From positions 620,001 to 684,000 of the forward strand of contig NZ_AP025504.1 of assembly GCF_024347575.1 (NCBI RefSeq): 64,000 bases of DNA. The letters run 5' to 3'. The position numbers were made by a program, and so were the translations under genes. Of the stretch, positions 49,604 through 57,890 are shown piece after piece. Numbering within the stretch: the first letter of the stretch is position 1; every line of letters begins with the position of its first letter. The notes under the pieces were generated by a model. The model did no database searches. It was given only the letters and a program-made list of their open reading frames with translations, and had not been told where the DNA came from. This DNA is from Vibrio pelagius (GTDB taxonomy: Bacteria > Pseudomonadota > Gammaproteobacteria > Enterobacterales > Vibrionaceae).

Positions 49604-50409
49604 CAGAAAATTCTCCTAACGATGTTGGAAAGAAACTCACCTACAAGAATCAAAGCGATAATGGTGATCAAAATAGCCGCTACAAAGTCGTAATCGAAGC
49701 GCTGGAATGCCGAGAACAGTGTGCCACCCAGACCACCCGCACCAACGATACCAACCATGGTCGAGTTACGTAGGTTCGAGTCGAGCTGGTAGCTAGCAAA
49801 GCCAATAAAGCGAGTGAACACTTGCGGCATTACCGCATACAGAATCACACTCACAAAGCTTGCCCCAGTCGCTTTAATGGCTTCGACTGGTTTGAAAGAG
49901 ATCTCTTCAATTGCTTCTGCAAACAACTTGGCAATGAAGCCAATGGAAGCGAAGACCAGGGTCAAGATCCCTGCGAGAGCACCGAAACCCACCGCTTTTA
50001 CGAATAGAATCGCAATGATGACTGGGTGAAAAGAGCGACATAGCGCGATAAAGCCGCGAATTGGCGTTGATACAATCGATGGCATCATGTTTCTCGCAGC
50101 TAACAAGCCCAAGAATAGAGAAATAACGATGCCGAAGAAGCTCGAAATAATCGCTATCTGCAAGCTCTCTGCCAACCCACTTAACAGTAAGTTAGTGCGT
50201 GAAAAATCGGGCGGAAACATGCGCGATAGTAAACGCTCACTCTCGCCAAAACCGATAATTAGTCGGTCAAAGGTCAAACCCAAGGTCGAAAAGCTATAGA
50301 AAAGATAAGCGACGATCGCCACGACAATCGCACGGTTTGTCCACGATGCCTTAAAAGGGTTCTGATATTGATTCTGCGAAGTCGATGAGTTTGTGGTTAG
50401 TCCAGCCAT
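49603..50409 (-). CDS. phnE: PhnE-type ABC permease (first subunit)
   Basis: A 268-residue permease homologous to its downstream neighbour, with about six membrane segments, the coupling motif [17 protein letters not shown] and the conserved [15 protein letters not shown]. It overlaps the ATPase gene by 13 bases at its start and the next permease gene by one base at its end. Together they would form the heterodimeric channel of an organophosphorus importer. Confidence 0.9.
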   Translation of the reverse strand: MAGLTTNSSTSQNQYQNPFKASWTNRAIVVAIVAYLFYSFSTLGLTFDRLIIGFGESERLLSRMFPPDFSRTNLLLSGLAESLQIAIISSFFGIVISLFLGLLAARNMMPSIVSTPIRGFIALCRSFHPVIIAILFVKAVGFGALAGILTLVFASIGFIAKLFAEAIEEISFKPVEAIKATGASFVSVILYAVMPQVFTRFIGFASYQLDSNLRNSTMVGIVGAGGLGGTLFSAFQRFDYDFVAAILITIIALILVGEFLSNIVRRIF

Positions 50410-51167
50410 GACTCACCTCCGTAGATGATCTTAAGGTCATCTTCTGAGATACCTTCAGGGCTGCCATCGTAATGCACCTTGCCATTACACATACCGATGA
50501 TGCGTTTCGCATAACGCTTCGCTAGGCTCACATCGTGAATGTTAACCAGTACAGGGATATTTTTCTGCTGTGCGAAGGTTTCCATCAATTCCATGATTTC
50601 TACCGCTGTTTTAGGGTCAAGAGATGACGTTGGTTCATCAGCCAATAAGATGTATGGGTCTTGCATAACAGCACGAGCGATACCCACACGCTGTCTTTGA
50701 CCACCAGATAAGCTGTCTGCACGCTGATTAGCGAAATCTTGAAGGCCAACAAATTCTAGTAGTTCGAAGGCTTTTGCAAGATCCTGTGAAGAGTAGTTAC
50801 GACGCCACGCATTCCAAGCCGTCATATAACCTAAGCGGCCACTCAATACGTTCTCAATAACAGTCAATCGCTCTACTAGGTTGTACTCTTGAAAAACCAT
50901 ACCGATGTGACGACGCTGTTTACGCAACGCTTGTCCCTGCAGTTTTGTCAGGTCAGAACCATCAAAGATAATCTCACCTTTACTTGGATCATTTAGACGG
51001 TTGATGCAACGAAGCAGTGTACTTTTACCCGTACCTGATGGGCCAATGATGGCGATGATCCCAGGTTCATCGATATCGATGTTAATTCCTTTAAGGATCG
51101 GCTTTCCTGCTACGTATTCGTGATACAGGTCGTTGATCTTAATTCCGTCATAGCTAGCTACGGCCAT
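50397..51167 (-). CDS. phnC: PhnC-type ABC transporter ATP-binding protein
   Basis: A 256-residue ATPase. Walker A is GPSGTGKST (about 42-50), the ABC signature [14 protein letters not shown], Walker [13 protein letters not shown] and the switch His in NIHDVSLA. It resembles PhnC of phosphonate/phosphite importers. It follows the binding-protein gene across about 105 bases that hold a 9-bp hairpin, and overlaps the first permease gene. Confidence 0.93.
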   Translation of the reverse strand: MAVASYDGIKINDLYHEYVAGKPILKGINIDIDEPGIIAIIGPSGTGKSTLLRCINRLNDPSKGEIIFDGSDLTKLQGQALRKQRRHIGMVFQEYNLVERLTVIENVLSGRLGYMTAWNAWRRNYSSQDLAKAFELLEFVGLQDFANQRADSLSGGQRQRVGIARAVMQDPYILLADEPTSSLDPKTAVEIMELMETFAQQKNIPVLVNIHDVSLAKRYAKRIIGMCNGKVHYDGSPEGISEDDLKIIYGGESWLD

Positions 51168-51198
51168 ACTGCGTTTCCTTGTGCAAATTTAAAATGAG

Positions 51199-51223
51199 CG
51201 ATGCCCTACCCGTGAGGGCATCG
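51199..51223 (-). terminator. Hairpin between phnD- and phnC-type genes (attenuator or stabiliser)
   Basis: Perfect 9-bp stem CGATGCCCT/AGGGCATCG with a seven-base loop. The following T-tract on the minus strand is weak (CTCATTTT), so it may partially terminate or protect the upstream mRNA, raising binding-protein yield. Confidence 0.5.
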
Positions 51224-51272
51224 ACTTAAAACAACTTATTCAGCGAATAAGTGAAAAGGGTATTAGAGAGAG

Positions 51273-52319
51273 TTACTGACTGTTTGCTTGTTTCGCGAGC
51301 TCAGCTGCTTTTTTCTTCGCGCGTTTCGCCGCATCTTTTTCCGCAAGCTTTTTCAGACCCGCTTTGGTGTAAGCAGTACCGGTTGCATGAGCAATGTCAC
51401 GAATCACGCCCCATTCTTCTTTGTAAGAGATAGGAGAGAAACGATCAGCGCCTTTGAATGCTGCGCTCATTTCCGGTGTAAAACGATAGCTAAAGAAAGC
51501 TTCGTTAATCTTGTCAACAAGCTCTGGTTTCAGGTTGTAAGCGTAGCCAAATGCTGATGTTGGGAAACGTGGGCTGCGGTAGATAATTTTAAGCTCAGAC
51601 GCATCCACACGCCCTGCTGCAACCATGCGGTCGTAAACATCCGATGCGACAGGTGCTGCATCGTAGTCTCCGTTGTATACACCCAAAATAGATTGGTCAT
51701 GCTTGCCCGAGTAAAGCACCTTGTAGTCTTGGTCTGGTACTAAGCCTTTTGCAGGGAAAAGTGCACGTGGTGCAAGGTTGCCAGAGTTTGATGACGCAGA
51801 AGTATGCGCAACCTTTTTGCCTTTCAGATCAGCCATCGTCTTGATGCCACTATCTTTACGCACGATAGTGATTAGGTTGTAACCTTGGAAGCCTGACTCA
51901 TCGCCCTTCACTGCGATTGGTACATAACCCGCTAGGTTAACCGCGTAGCCCGTAGGACCTGTTGAGAAACCCGCAACGTGAAGACGACCAGAGCGCATAG
52001 CTTCCACTTGTGCAGAGTTTGAGTGCACTGTGTAGTAAATTACGCGCTTGCCTGTGATCTTACTTAGGTGCGCTTGGAAATCAGCAAATGCATCTTTATA
52101 CAAAGCTGGGTCTTCTACGGGAGTGTAGGTAAACACGAGCGTACTCGGGTCGTTCCACTCATCTGGATTTTTAGGCGAGTCAGCCACTAAATCTTGGTTT
52201 TCATCACAGTATCGATCGTCTAGCACACCACGGTTAGAGCAGTCGTTTGCCATAGCCATTGAAGGAAGTAGTAGGGAGCTAGCGATTAACAGTCCTTTAA
52301 CACTGATTTTCATATTCAA
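51273..52319 (-). CDS. phnD: PhnD-type phosphate/phosphite/phosphonate-binding protein
   Basis: A 348-residue periplasmic binding protein. The signal peptide ends LLPSMAMAND; the mature part shows the family segments TLVFTYTPVEDPALYKDAF, LHVAGFSTGPTGYAVN, KVAHTSASSNSGNLAPRALF and YDAAPVASDVYDRM. The Ser/Thr/Asn-rich TSASSNSGN loop is where PhnD-like proteins hold the phosphoryl group. The last ~30 residues form a Lys/Ala-rich charged helix. It has its own sigma-54-type promoter and upstream dyads. Ligand uncertain. Confidence 0.9.
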   Translation of the reverse strand: MNMKISVKGLLIASSLLLPSMAMANDCSNRGVLDDRYCDENQDLVADSPKNPDEWNDPSTLVFTYTPVEDPALYKDAFADFQAHLSKITGKRVIYYTVHSNSAQVEAMRSGRLHVAGFSTGPTGYAVNLAGYVPIAVKGDESGFQGYNLITIVRKDSGIKTMADLKGKKVAHTSASSNSGNLAPRALFPAKGLVPDQDYKVLYSGKHDQSILGVYNGDYDAAPVASDVYDRMVAAGRVDASELKIIYRSPRFPTSAFGYAYNLKPELVDKINEAFFSYRFTPEMSAAFKGADRFSPISYKEEWGVIRDIAHATGTAYTKAGLKKLAEKDAAKRAKKKAAELAKQANSQ

Positions 52320-52358
52320 ACCTTACTTTTACTTTTTGTTGAGGGTCGAACCTCTTAT

Positions 52359-52374
52359 TGCACCCTTTGTGCCA
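52359..52374 (-). promoter_or_regulatory. Sigma-54 promoter of phnD-phnC-phnE operon
   Basis: On the minus strand TGGCACAAAGGGTGCA has the -24 TGGCAC and the invariant GC exactly ten bases after GG; the -12 block reads GTGCA. It lies about 40 bases before the ATG of the phnD-type gene. Confidence 0.8.
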
Positions 52375-52433
52375 ATTATTATTTTATTTATTTTCAACAA
52401 CTTAAAACAAACCTCATTTTAAGTGATTAGATT

Positions 52434-52451
52434 TGAGTCATTTGTGTCCAA
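52434..52451 (-). promoter_or_regulatory. Enhancer-type dyad, site A
   Basis: TGAGTCA-TTTG-TGTCCAA, a variant of the dyad TGGGWCA-N4-TGWCCCA, centred about 75 bases upstream of the sigma-54 promoter of the phnD-type gene. Confidence 0.55.
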
Positions 52452-52467
52452 GCTATTAATATGAATT

Positions 52468-52485
52468 TGGGTCACTTTTGTCCCA
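52468..52485 (-). promoter_or_regulatory. Enhancer-type dyad, site B (best match)
   Basis: TGGGTCA-CTTT-TGTCCCA, the most symmetric copy. Its centre is 34 bases from that of site A, close to three helical turns, and about 109 bases from the sigma-54 promoter. Confidence 0.6.
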
Positions 52486-52495
52486 CAGTTATCAA

Positions 52496-52521
52496 GCCAA
52501 AAAAAGAGCCCGAAGGCTCTT
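52496..52521 (-). terminator. Terminator after secreted GDPD gene
   Basis: On the minus strand AAGAGCC-TTCG-GGCTCTT followed by TTTTT. It separates the phosphodiesterase transcript from the phnD transcript. Confidence 0.85.
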
Positions 52522-52593
52522 AATAAACAGATTGAAATTGTCCAATCATAGAGACAGGCAGCTCACTTCATACCGCCCATCTCACCAGTTCAC

Positions 52594-53814
52594 TTAGGCT
52601 TTTGGTGCCATGCAGTTAGCGTAGTACGTCGTTGTCGCAGGCCAGTCACTGAATACACCTAACACTTCAACGTCTTGCGCTAGTACGTCTAGCATCTTCA
52701 TCATATCGCCATCGTTGTTGATGCCTTGCTTAACGCTTTGGTAATACCAACCACCGCCTTGTGTCAGTGGACCTGAACGCTCAAGTGTCCAAGCAATGAT
52801 GTCTAAGTCAGCTTGCTTCGCCAGTTTAGCGTAGTCAGACGCAACGATTTGGTTGTCTTTATCAAGCTCAACTAGAGCAAACAACGGCGGTGCGATGATG
52901 TTTACACCCGCTTTTTGTAGCTCTTTCATGTTCTCAATCGAAGCGACAAAGTCCGCTTGCTCATACACTCGATCGTCTAGATACACCGCTTGTTCACCAA
53001 ACTTAGGGTTTTCTTTGATCCAGTATTTAACGTCATCCAAGTTGAATGATTGTAGGTAGGCTTCAGACGCATCAAAACCAGCAGCCTTGACTTCATCCAC
53101 CAACTTTTGAGCGTACATCTCTTGGCTAAAGCCATTGAATGGCATCTCTACCGCTGCGGATTTCAGCTCTGGTGTCACCTTCACGCCATGTTGCTTGAAC
53201 AGCGCAGCACTCTCAGCATGAGTCATCAAGGTACCACTTTGACTATAAAGATCAGTTCTCCAACCAGGCGTGCCATTCATGTACTCTTCAACCGTGGTTG
53301 CTTTAGGGTTCGCACCGTCCATTTTCCCTTTAAGAGTCTTAAACTCCGCCAAGGTAAAGTCCGTTGTGCGACACTCCACCTGAGCGTCTTCACCCGTGGC
53401 AGGGTTAGCTGGTTTAAATGGGACCGTACATTTCTTCGCAAGCTCTGGGTGAGCCAACACGTCCGTCGTGGTGTGCAAATCGTTTTGTGAGTGGCGGCAG
53501 ACAAGCTCTTTGTCTTTGGTAAAGGTCACATCACATTCCAAGATGCCAGCACCCATTTGAATCGCAGCGAGATAAGACTCTTTAGTATGTTCTGGGAACT
53601 GCATTGGCGCACCACGGTGACCAATAGAGAAGTCACTGCGCTGGAAAGGCCCTTCACTACAACTCAATAGCTTAGTTTTCAGCGGTCCTTCGTCCATATT
53701 GTTGATTAAAAAGAGGGGACGAGGCCCAAGGTTGGCAGACTCTTGTGCTGCCCATGCTGTCATCGAACTCACGCCGAGTATTAAAGCAATTGAACCTTTC
53801 AGAATTTGCTTCAT
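52594..53814 (-). CDS. Secreted glycerophosphodiester phosphodiesterase
   Basis: A 406-residue GDPD with a signal peptide ([22 protein letters not shown]). The catalytic motifs are [14 protein letters not shown] (His-Arg pair and metal Glu), [19 protein letters not shown] (metal ligands and second His) and ELKSAAVEM. Compared with GlpQ it has extra inserted segments with Cys residues, seen in other secreted bacterial GDPDs. It would release alcohols and glycerol-3-phosphate from phosphodiesters in the periplasm or medium. The ATG at 53814 has AAGGAG eight bases upstream. A sigma-54-type promoter and dyads lie upstream. Confidence 0.9.
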   Translation of the reverse strand: MKQILKGSIALILGVSSMTAWAAQESANLGPRPLFLINNMDEGPLKTKLLSCSEGPFQRSDFSIGHRGAPMQFPEHTKESYLAAIQMGAGILECDVTFTKDKELVCRHSQNDLHTTTDVLAHPELAKKCTVPFKPANPATGEDAQVECRTTDFTLAEFKTLKGKMDGANPKATTVEEYMNGTPGWRTDLYSQSGTLMTHAESAALFKQHGVKVTPELKSAAVEMPFNGFSQEMYAQKLVDEVKAAGFDASEAYLQSFNLDDVKYWIKENPKFGEQAVYLDDRVYEQADFVASIENMKELQKAGVNIIAPPLFALVELDKDNQIVASDYAKLAKQADLDIIAWTLERSGPLTQGGGWYYQSVKQGINNDGDMMKMLDVLAQDVEVLGVFSDWPATTTYYANCMAPKA

Positions 53815-53966
53815 GTTTGTATCTCCTTGCAACAAGCAATTATTTTTTACTTTCCTTAATTTGGCCATTCAGTCTCCACCTTTAACGCTCCCGCTCATCA
53901 ATAAATGATACGGATGCAATTCGGAGACTGATAGCCTGCTTGCGGCTTTAAGCCGCAATGGTTTAG

Positions 53967-53982
53967 TGCAGACATTGTGCCA
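53967..53982 (-). promoter_or_regulatory. Sigma-54 promoter of secreted GDPD gene
   Basis: On the minus strand TGGCACAATGTCTGCA has the exact -24 TGGCAC and GC ten bases after GG, with -12 block CTGCA. Predicted transcription start near 53956, about 140 bases before the ATG. Confidence 0.8.
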
Positions 53983-54043
53983 AATGTTAAAATCCTTGTA
54001 TTACAAACACTTGAAGTAGATATTAATTTATAGATTCATTAAA

Positions 54044-54075
54044 TGGGTCATTACTGTCTTATCAGTTTTATCCCA
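54044..54075 (-). promoter_or_regulatory. Enhancer-type dyads, sites C and D
   Basis: Site C is TGGGTCA-TTAC-TGTCTTA (54044-54061). Site D is the weaker CTTATCA-GTTT-TATCCCA (54058-54075), overlapping it. They resemble the sites before the phnD-type gene and lie about 78 and 92 bases from the sigma-54 promoter. The sequence CTGTCTTATCAGTTTTAT within them also partly resembles a Pho box (about 13 of 18). Confidence 0.5.
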
Positions 54076-54118
54076 TTTCACACTGACTATATTTGGAACG
54101 AACTATGTTTGGAACGAA

Positions 54119-55471
54119 CTATATTTTGAAACTCTCTTTATCAAGCTGATGCTTTTTCATCTTTCGATACAAGGTTTTACGGGGTAAGTTAAGCTTGTTA
54201 GACACATCGTTGATGTTACCAGCGCTCTCTATCAAAGCTTCTGTCAACACATTGCGTTCGTACTGCTCCATCTGCTTTTCAAAGGCAAACTCACCACCGG
54301 TCGATTCACAGCTTGGTGATTGCAAATCGAAACCATCACCCACAATACCGAGTACGAAACGGTCCGCGACATTGCGCAGCTCGCGTACGTTTCCCGGCCA
54401 CTCATGTCGACACAACTGCTGGATCTGCTCAGGATAAATTGTCGATGGACGCGTCTTGTATTTGTGACTAGCCTGAACAACAAAGTGTCGAAACAGCAGT
54501 TGAATGTCCTCTTTACGATGGCGCAGGGCTGGCAGATTCAGACTAGCGATATTCAAGCGATAGAAAAGATCGGCTCTAAACTCACCCGACTCACTCAGGC
54601 TAGCGAGATCGGCTTTGCTTGCCGCAACCACAACAATATCAACAGGGATCAGTTCATTGCCGCCAACACGCTCAATGATTCGCTCCTGAACCACTCGCAG
54701 CAATTTGATTTGCACCGCGATAGGCATACTTTCGATTTCATCAAGGAATAGGGTTCCACCACTCGCCTGCTCTATTTTGCCAATGCGTTTTTTATTGGCA
54801 CTGGTGAACGAGCCTGCTTCGTGGCCAAACAGTTCACTCTCAATGATGCTCTCTGTCATACCGCCACAGTTAATCGCTACAAACGGTTTGGCTTTTCGTC
54901 GGCTAAATTGATGAAGCGCCCTTGCTATCACCTCTTTACCAGTACCCGTTTCACCATTAATTATGGTATCCACACCTGTGTGTGCTAAAGCGAGAACCTG
55001 TTTGCGAATACTCTCCATGCCCTTTGATTGACCGATAACGACAGACTCAATTGGTAAATCACTCTCTTCACTCTCACCCGAGGTTTGAGAGCTGCTGCTC
55101 TGACATTGCGCTAGCGCGAGATTGAGCTTCTCGACCAACTCACTGGTATCTAATGGTTTTTCTAAGAAATCAAACGCACCCAGCTTCATCGCTTCAATCG
55201 CCATAGGTATGTCACCGTGACCACTCATCAATAACACTTGTACGTTTGGTGCTCGGTGTTGAATCGCACTGACTAAACTCAACCCATCGATTTTCGGCAT
55301 TCGAACATCACTCAACACCACAGACTGGCTGCTTCCCTTCAACGACTTAAGTGCCAAATTAGGGTCGGTGTAACTAGTGACATTGAAACCCTCGAGTTCA
55401 AGCATTTCACTCACTGCTTCGACAACGTCCAGTTCGTCATCAATCAAAATAATGTGGTTGTCTTGGGTCAT
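54119..55471 (-). CDS. DctD/PgtA-like sigma-54-dependent response regulator
   Basis: A 450-residue NtrC-class activator. It has a receiver domain (Asp55 in VVLSDVRMP, Lys105 in LEKP), an AAA+ domain with Walker A GETGTGKE (173-180) and Walker B GGTLFLDEIES, and a Fis-type helix-turn-helix at the C-terminus (NDVSNKLNLPRKTLYRKM). The sigma-54 contact loop, normally GAFTGA, reads GSFTSA (220-225). It overlaps the kinase gene by four bases. The next genes downstream have sigma-54 promoters, making it their likely activator. Confidence 0.93.
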   Translation of the reverse strand: MTQDNHIILIDDELDVVEAVSEMLELEGFNVTSYTDPNLALKSLKGSSQSVVLSDVRMPKIDGLSLVSAIQHRAPNVQVLLMSGHGDIPMAIEAMKLGAFDFLEKPLDTSELVEKLNLALAQCQSSSSQTSGESEESDLPIESVVIGQSKGMESIRKQVLALAHTGVDTIINGETGTGKEVIARALHQFSRRKAKPFVAINCGGMTESIIESELFGHEAGSFTSANKKRIGKIEQASGGTLFLDEIESMPIAVQIKLLRVVQERIIERVGGNELIPVDIVVVAASKADLASLSESGEFRADLFYRLNIASLNLPALRHRKEDIQLLFRHFVVQASHKYKTRPSTIYPEQIQQLCRHEWPGNVRELRNVADRFVLGIVGDGFDLQSPSCESTGGEFAFEKQMEQYERNVLTEALIESAGNINDVSNKLNLPRKTLYRKMKKHQLDKESFKI

Positions 55472-57432
55472 GAGTGTGTGCCTTTTGGTAGAGTGACGAT
55501 GAAAGTTGTACCTTGGTGTTCTTGAGATTCCACGTGAATCGAGCCACCAAAGTCTTTTATGATGTTGTAAGCAATGGACAAACCAAGTCCGAGCCCTTTT
55601 CCAGAGCTTTTTCGTGAATAAAATGGGTCAAACAAGTGCGGGAGATCCTCTTGAGGAATACCTAAACCGTTGTCTTTGACTGATACTTCAATGGTCTCGG
55701 AGTGCTCAGAGGTAGAAATGATCAACCTGGGTTGTGCTTTGTGCTCGATAGCATCTAACGCATTGCTGATCAGATTCACCAATACTTGTTCTAAACGGAT
55801 ACTATTGGCTCGAACCAACAATGCCCGATTCGGTGAATACTCAATGTTTACCCCGCTTTGGCGAGTTTCAAACAAGTCAATCGCATCGCTAATCACATCG
55901 TTCAGTACAACACTGGTTAGCTTGCCATCGCTCTTGCGCGAAAATGCTTTCAGGTGACGGGTAATCGCTGCGACTTTCTCTAGTAATGTCTCGATCTTCT
56001 GCAGGTTGTTCACCGCCTTATCTGGGCGCTCTTTTTCCAGCCACAACTGCGCACTGTGAACATGACTATTTACTGCAGTCAGAGGTTGATTGATTTCATG
56101 TGTAATGCCGACACTCAACTGCCCCAAAGCCGCAAGCTTACCTGCTTGAATCAGCTCATCTTGGGTCACGCGCAATTTCTCTTCAGCAATAGTACGCTCG
56201 ATAACCTCAGCTTCGAGCTTACGATTGGTCTGTTTCACAACTTTAGCGGTAGTTTGGAACACTCTTAAATACTTGGCCATTTGCGTCACTTCATCGCGAC
56301 CGCGAATCGCAACTTCGGTATCCAGATGCCCAGTAGAGATAGCGAACATGTTGTCTTTTAGCTGCAAGAGGCGCTCTAAAACACTCTTTCGTACATAGAA
56401 CCAAGATATCGCTGCTGCTGCTAATACGCTAAACAAGGATAGAAACAGAGACAGTCGCTGATTTGAAAGTAGAGACTGCTGCGCCTGTTGAATAGATTGA
56501 TCGATATTGCCATTCACCTTACTAGTGTGGCTTTCAATTTGAACCGTAAGCTGTTTAAGGTGCTCTCGACTATTTTGTAGGAAATACATCTCTTGATAGC
56601 GGTGATCAAGCGCTTTATTTTTTAGCTTGTACAGAGTGCTCGTGCTAGACGCCAAGTTATAAATCACCATCAACTGCTCATCCAGCTCAGGAAACTCTCG
56701 TCTTAGACCGCCACTCGCCCAAATTCCCCACCACTCTTCACCAATCTGCTCTAGACGGTATCCGGTGTAGTCCAGCTCATTAAAACTTGAATCGTTATAT
56801 AACTTCTCGACCAAGCCCAATTGGTAATAGAGCAGTGCTTTTAATTGGGCGAAATCTATTTGCCTTTTACTCGATTGAGGGAGTTGATCAAGGGCGTCGC
56901 TGGCTTGTTGGAGCAATGGATAGAAACCTTCTAACAGGTTACGTAACTCTTTATTGAGCTGTTGCGACTCTATTTCACTCTGATAGAGCAAGCTCAAGCT
57001 ATTGTGAACTTGTGAGATCAGATCTTTAAAATAAGAGTGGTAGTCGGGAAATTGAACCATGATGCCTTTCATCTCTGAAATGGCTTGTTCAATTTTGAGC
57101 ATCGCCTGTTCACGCTCTAGATTGGATTCAGCGCCACTGATTTGGGAAGAGGTTGTAATGACCTCTCTGACTCTGTCATTCAGGCGAGCGGCATTATCGA
57201 GCGCAGGGATCTCTTGCTCTTTAAGTTCAACAAGACGTTGATTGAGAATATCAAAAGTGACGCTAGAAAAGGCCGAAAGGAAAATCGTCGTCATCGACAG
57301 CATCGCCAACGCCAACACCAAACGCAGTTCAATGCCTTTCCAATTGAACCACCTTCGACGTGAAAACTTCGCCCGCAACGTGGGTTCAAAGCTATATTCA
57401 TCGTCTACAAATTGGGAAGAATCACTACTCAC
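55468..57432 (-). CDS. DctB/PgtB-like sensor histidine kinase
   Basis: A membrane kinase of about 654 residues. One N-terminal membrane segment is followed by a helical periplasmic domain of about 270 residues, a second membrane segment, HAMP, HisKA with SVGITHEINQPLTAV (phospho-acceptor His) and a HATPase with NLISNALDAI, DNGLGIP and GKGLGLGLSIAYNI. The start is uncertain: the open frame reaches a TTG at 57474, but GTG 57432 has GAAGAG eight bases upstream and is preferred. The four-base overlap (ATGA) with the regulator marks a cognate pair. Confidence 0.88.
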   Translation of the reverse strand: MSSDSSQFVDDEYSFEPTLRAKFSRRRWFNWKGIELRLVLALAMLSMTTIFLSAFSSVTFDILNQRLVELKEQEIPALDNAARLNDRVREVITTSSQISGAESNLEREQAMLKIEQAISEMKGIMVQFPDYHSYFKDLISQVHNSLSLLYQSEIESQQLNKELRNLLEGFYPLLQQASDALDQLPQSSKRQIDFAQLKALLYYQLGLVEKLYNDSSFNELDYTGYRLEQIGEEWWGIWASGGLRREFPELDEQLMVIYNLASSTSTLYKLKNKALDHRYQEMYFLQNSREHLKQLTVQIESHTSKVNGNIDQSIQQAQQSLLSNQRLSLFLSLFSVLAAAAISWFYVRKSVLERLLQLKDNMFAISTGHLDTEVAIRGRDEVTQMAKYLRVFQTTAKVVKQTNRKLEAEVIERTIAEEKLRVTQDELIQAGKLAALGQLSVGITHEINQPLTAVNSHVHSAQLWLEKERPDKAVNNLQKIETLLEKVAAITRHLKAFSRKSDGKLTSVVLNDVISDAIDLFETRQSGVNIEYSPNRALLVRANSIRLEQVLVNLISNALDAIEHKAQPRLIISTSEHSETIEVSVKDNGLGIPQEDLPHLFDPFYSRKSSGKGLGLGLSIAYNIIKDFGGSIHVESQEHQGTTFIVTLPKGTHS

Positions 57433-57890
57433 ATTCTTTACTCTTCTTGTCGAACATTTCACAGTAAGTGTCAATGATTCAAAGAGTTAGGATGTTAAAT
57501 AAGCCACGCCAACCAAGCGTATTGTTTTAGAGAAACAATGAAATCGCCTACAATCATTAACATTTCACATAAAACACCATAACAATTCTTTTATAAAGTA
57601 CAGACTGTGCATTTTGCGATAACAGAAAGTGACCTCGTAGACAGAACCAAAATTGTGTTAGGCCGAGGGTTATTTGAAAAGCGTTCCAACAAACTATTTT
57701 TACTCAACTGCATACCTTTTATCAGTGAATAATTTTGCACCAAATCATATTCTGGGCAGTGAAATGTAAATTTATTGTGACTGAGATCTCTCAGCCCTTT
57801 TTCTCATCCTCAGCCCTTTGATTTATGGATGATTTGCCTCTGTTTCACTTGGTCAATAATGAAGCAAAACACAATAATAAGGACTTGAAC
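57433..57890. other. Divergent region between kinase gene and amylase gene
   Basis: About 460 bases without a supported gene. A CRP-like sequence TGTGACTGAGATCTCT (57776-57791), containing the dyad CTGAGA-N2-TCTCAG, lies about 100 bases before the amylase start and could mediate catabolite control. Evidence is weak. Confidence 0.35.

Larger units (their letters stand above)
53815..54118 (-). other. Regulatory region of the secreted GDPD gene
   Basis: About 300 bases holding the sigma-54 promoter and dyads C and D. The predicted 5' UTR of about 140 bases contains an inverted repeat CAGTCTCC/GGAGACTG (53870-53877 and 53923-53930). A compact TTGCGG/CCGCAA palindrome lies at 53940-53958, next to the expected transcription start. 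Confidence 0.6.

Noticed and set aside
54055..54072. Pho box in front of the secreted GDPD gene
   Set aside because: Only about 13 of 18 positions fit and the second half-site is poor, whereas the sigma-54 promoter and shared dyads explain the region better. PhoB input is not excluded.
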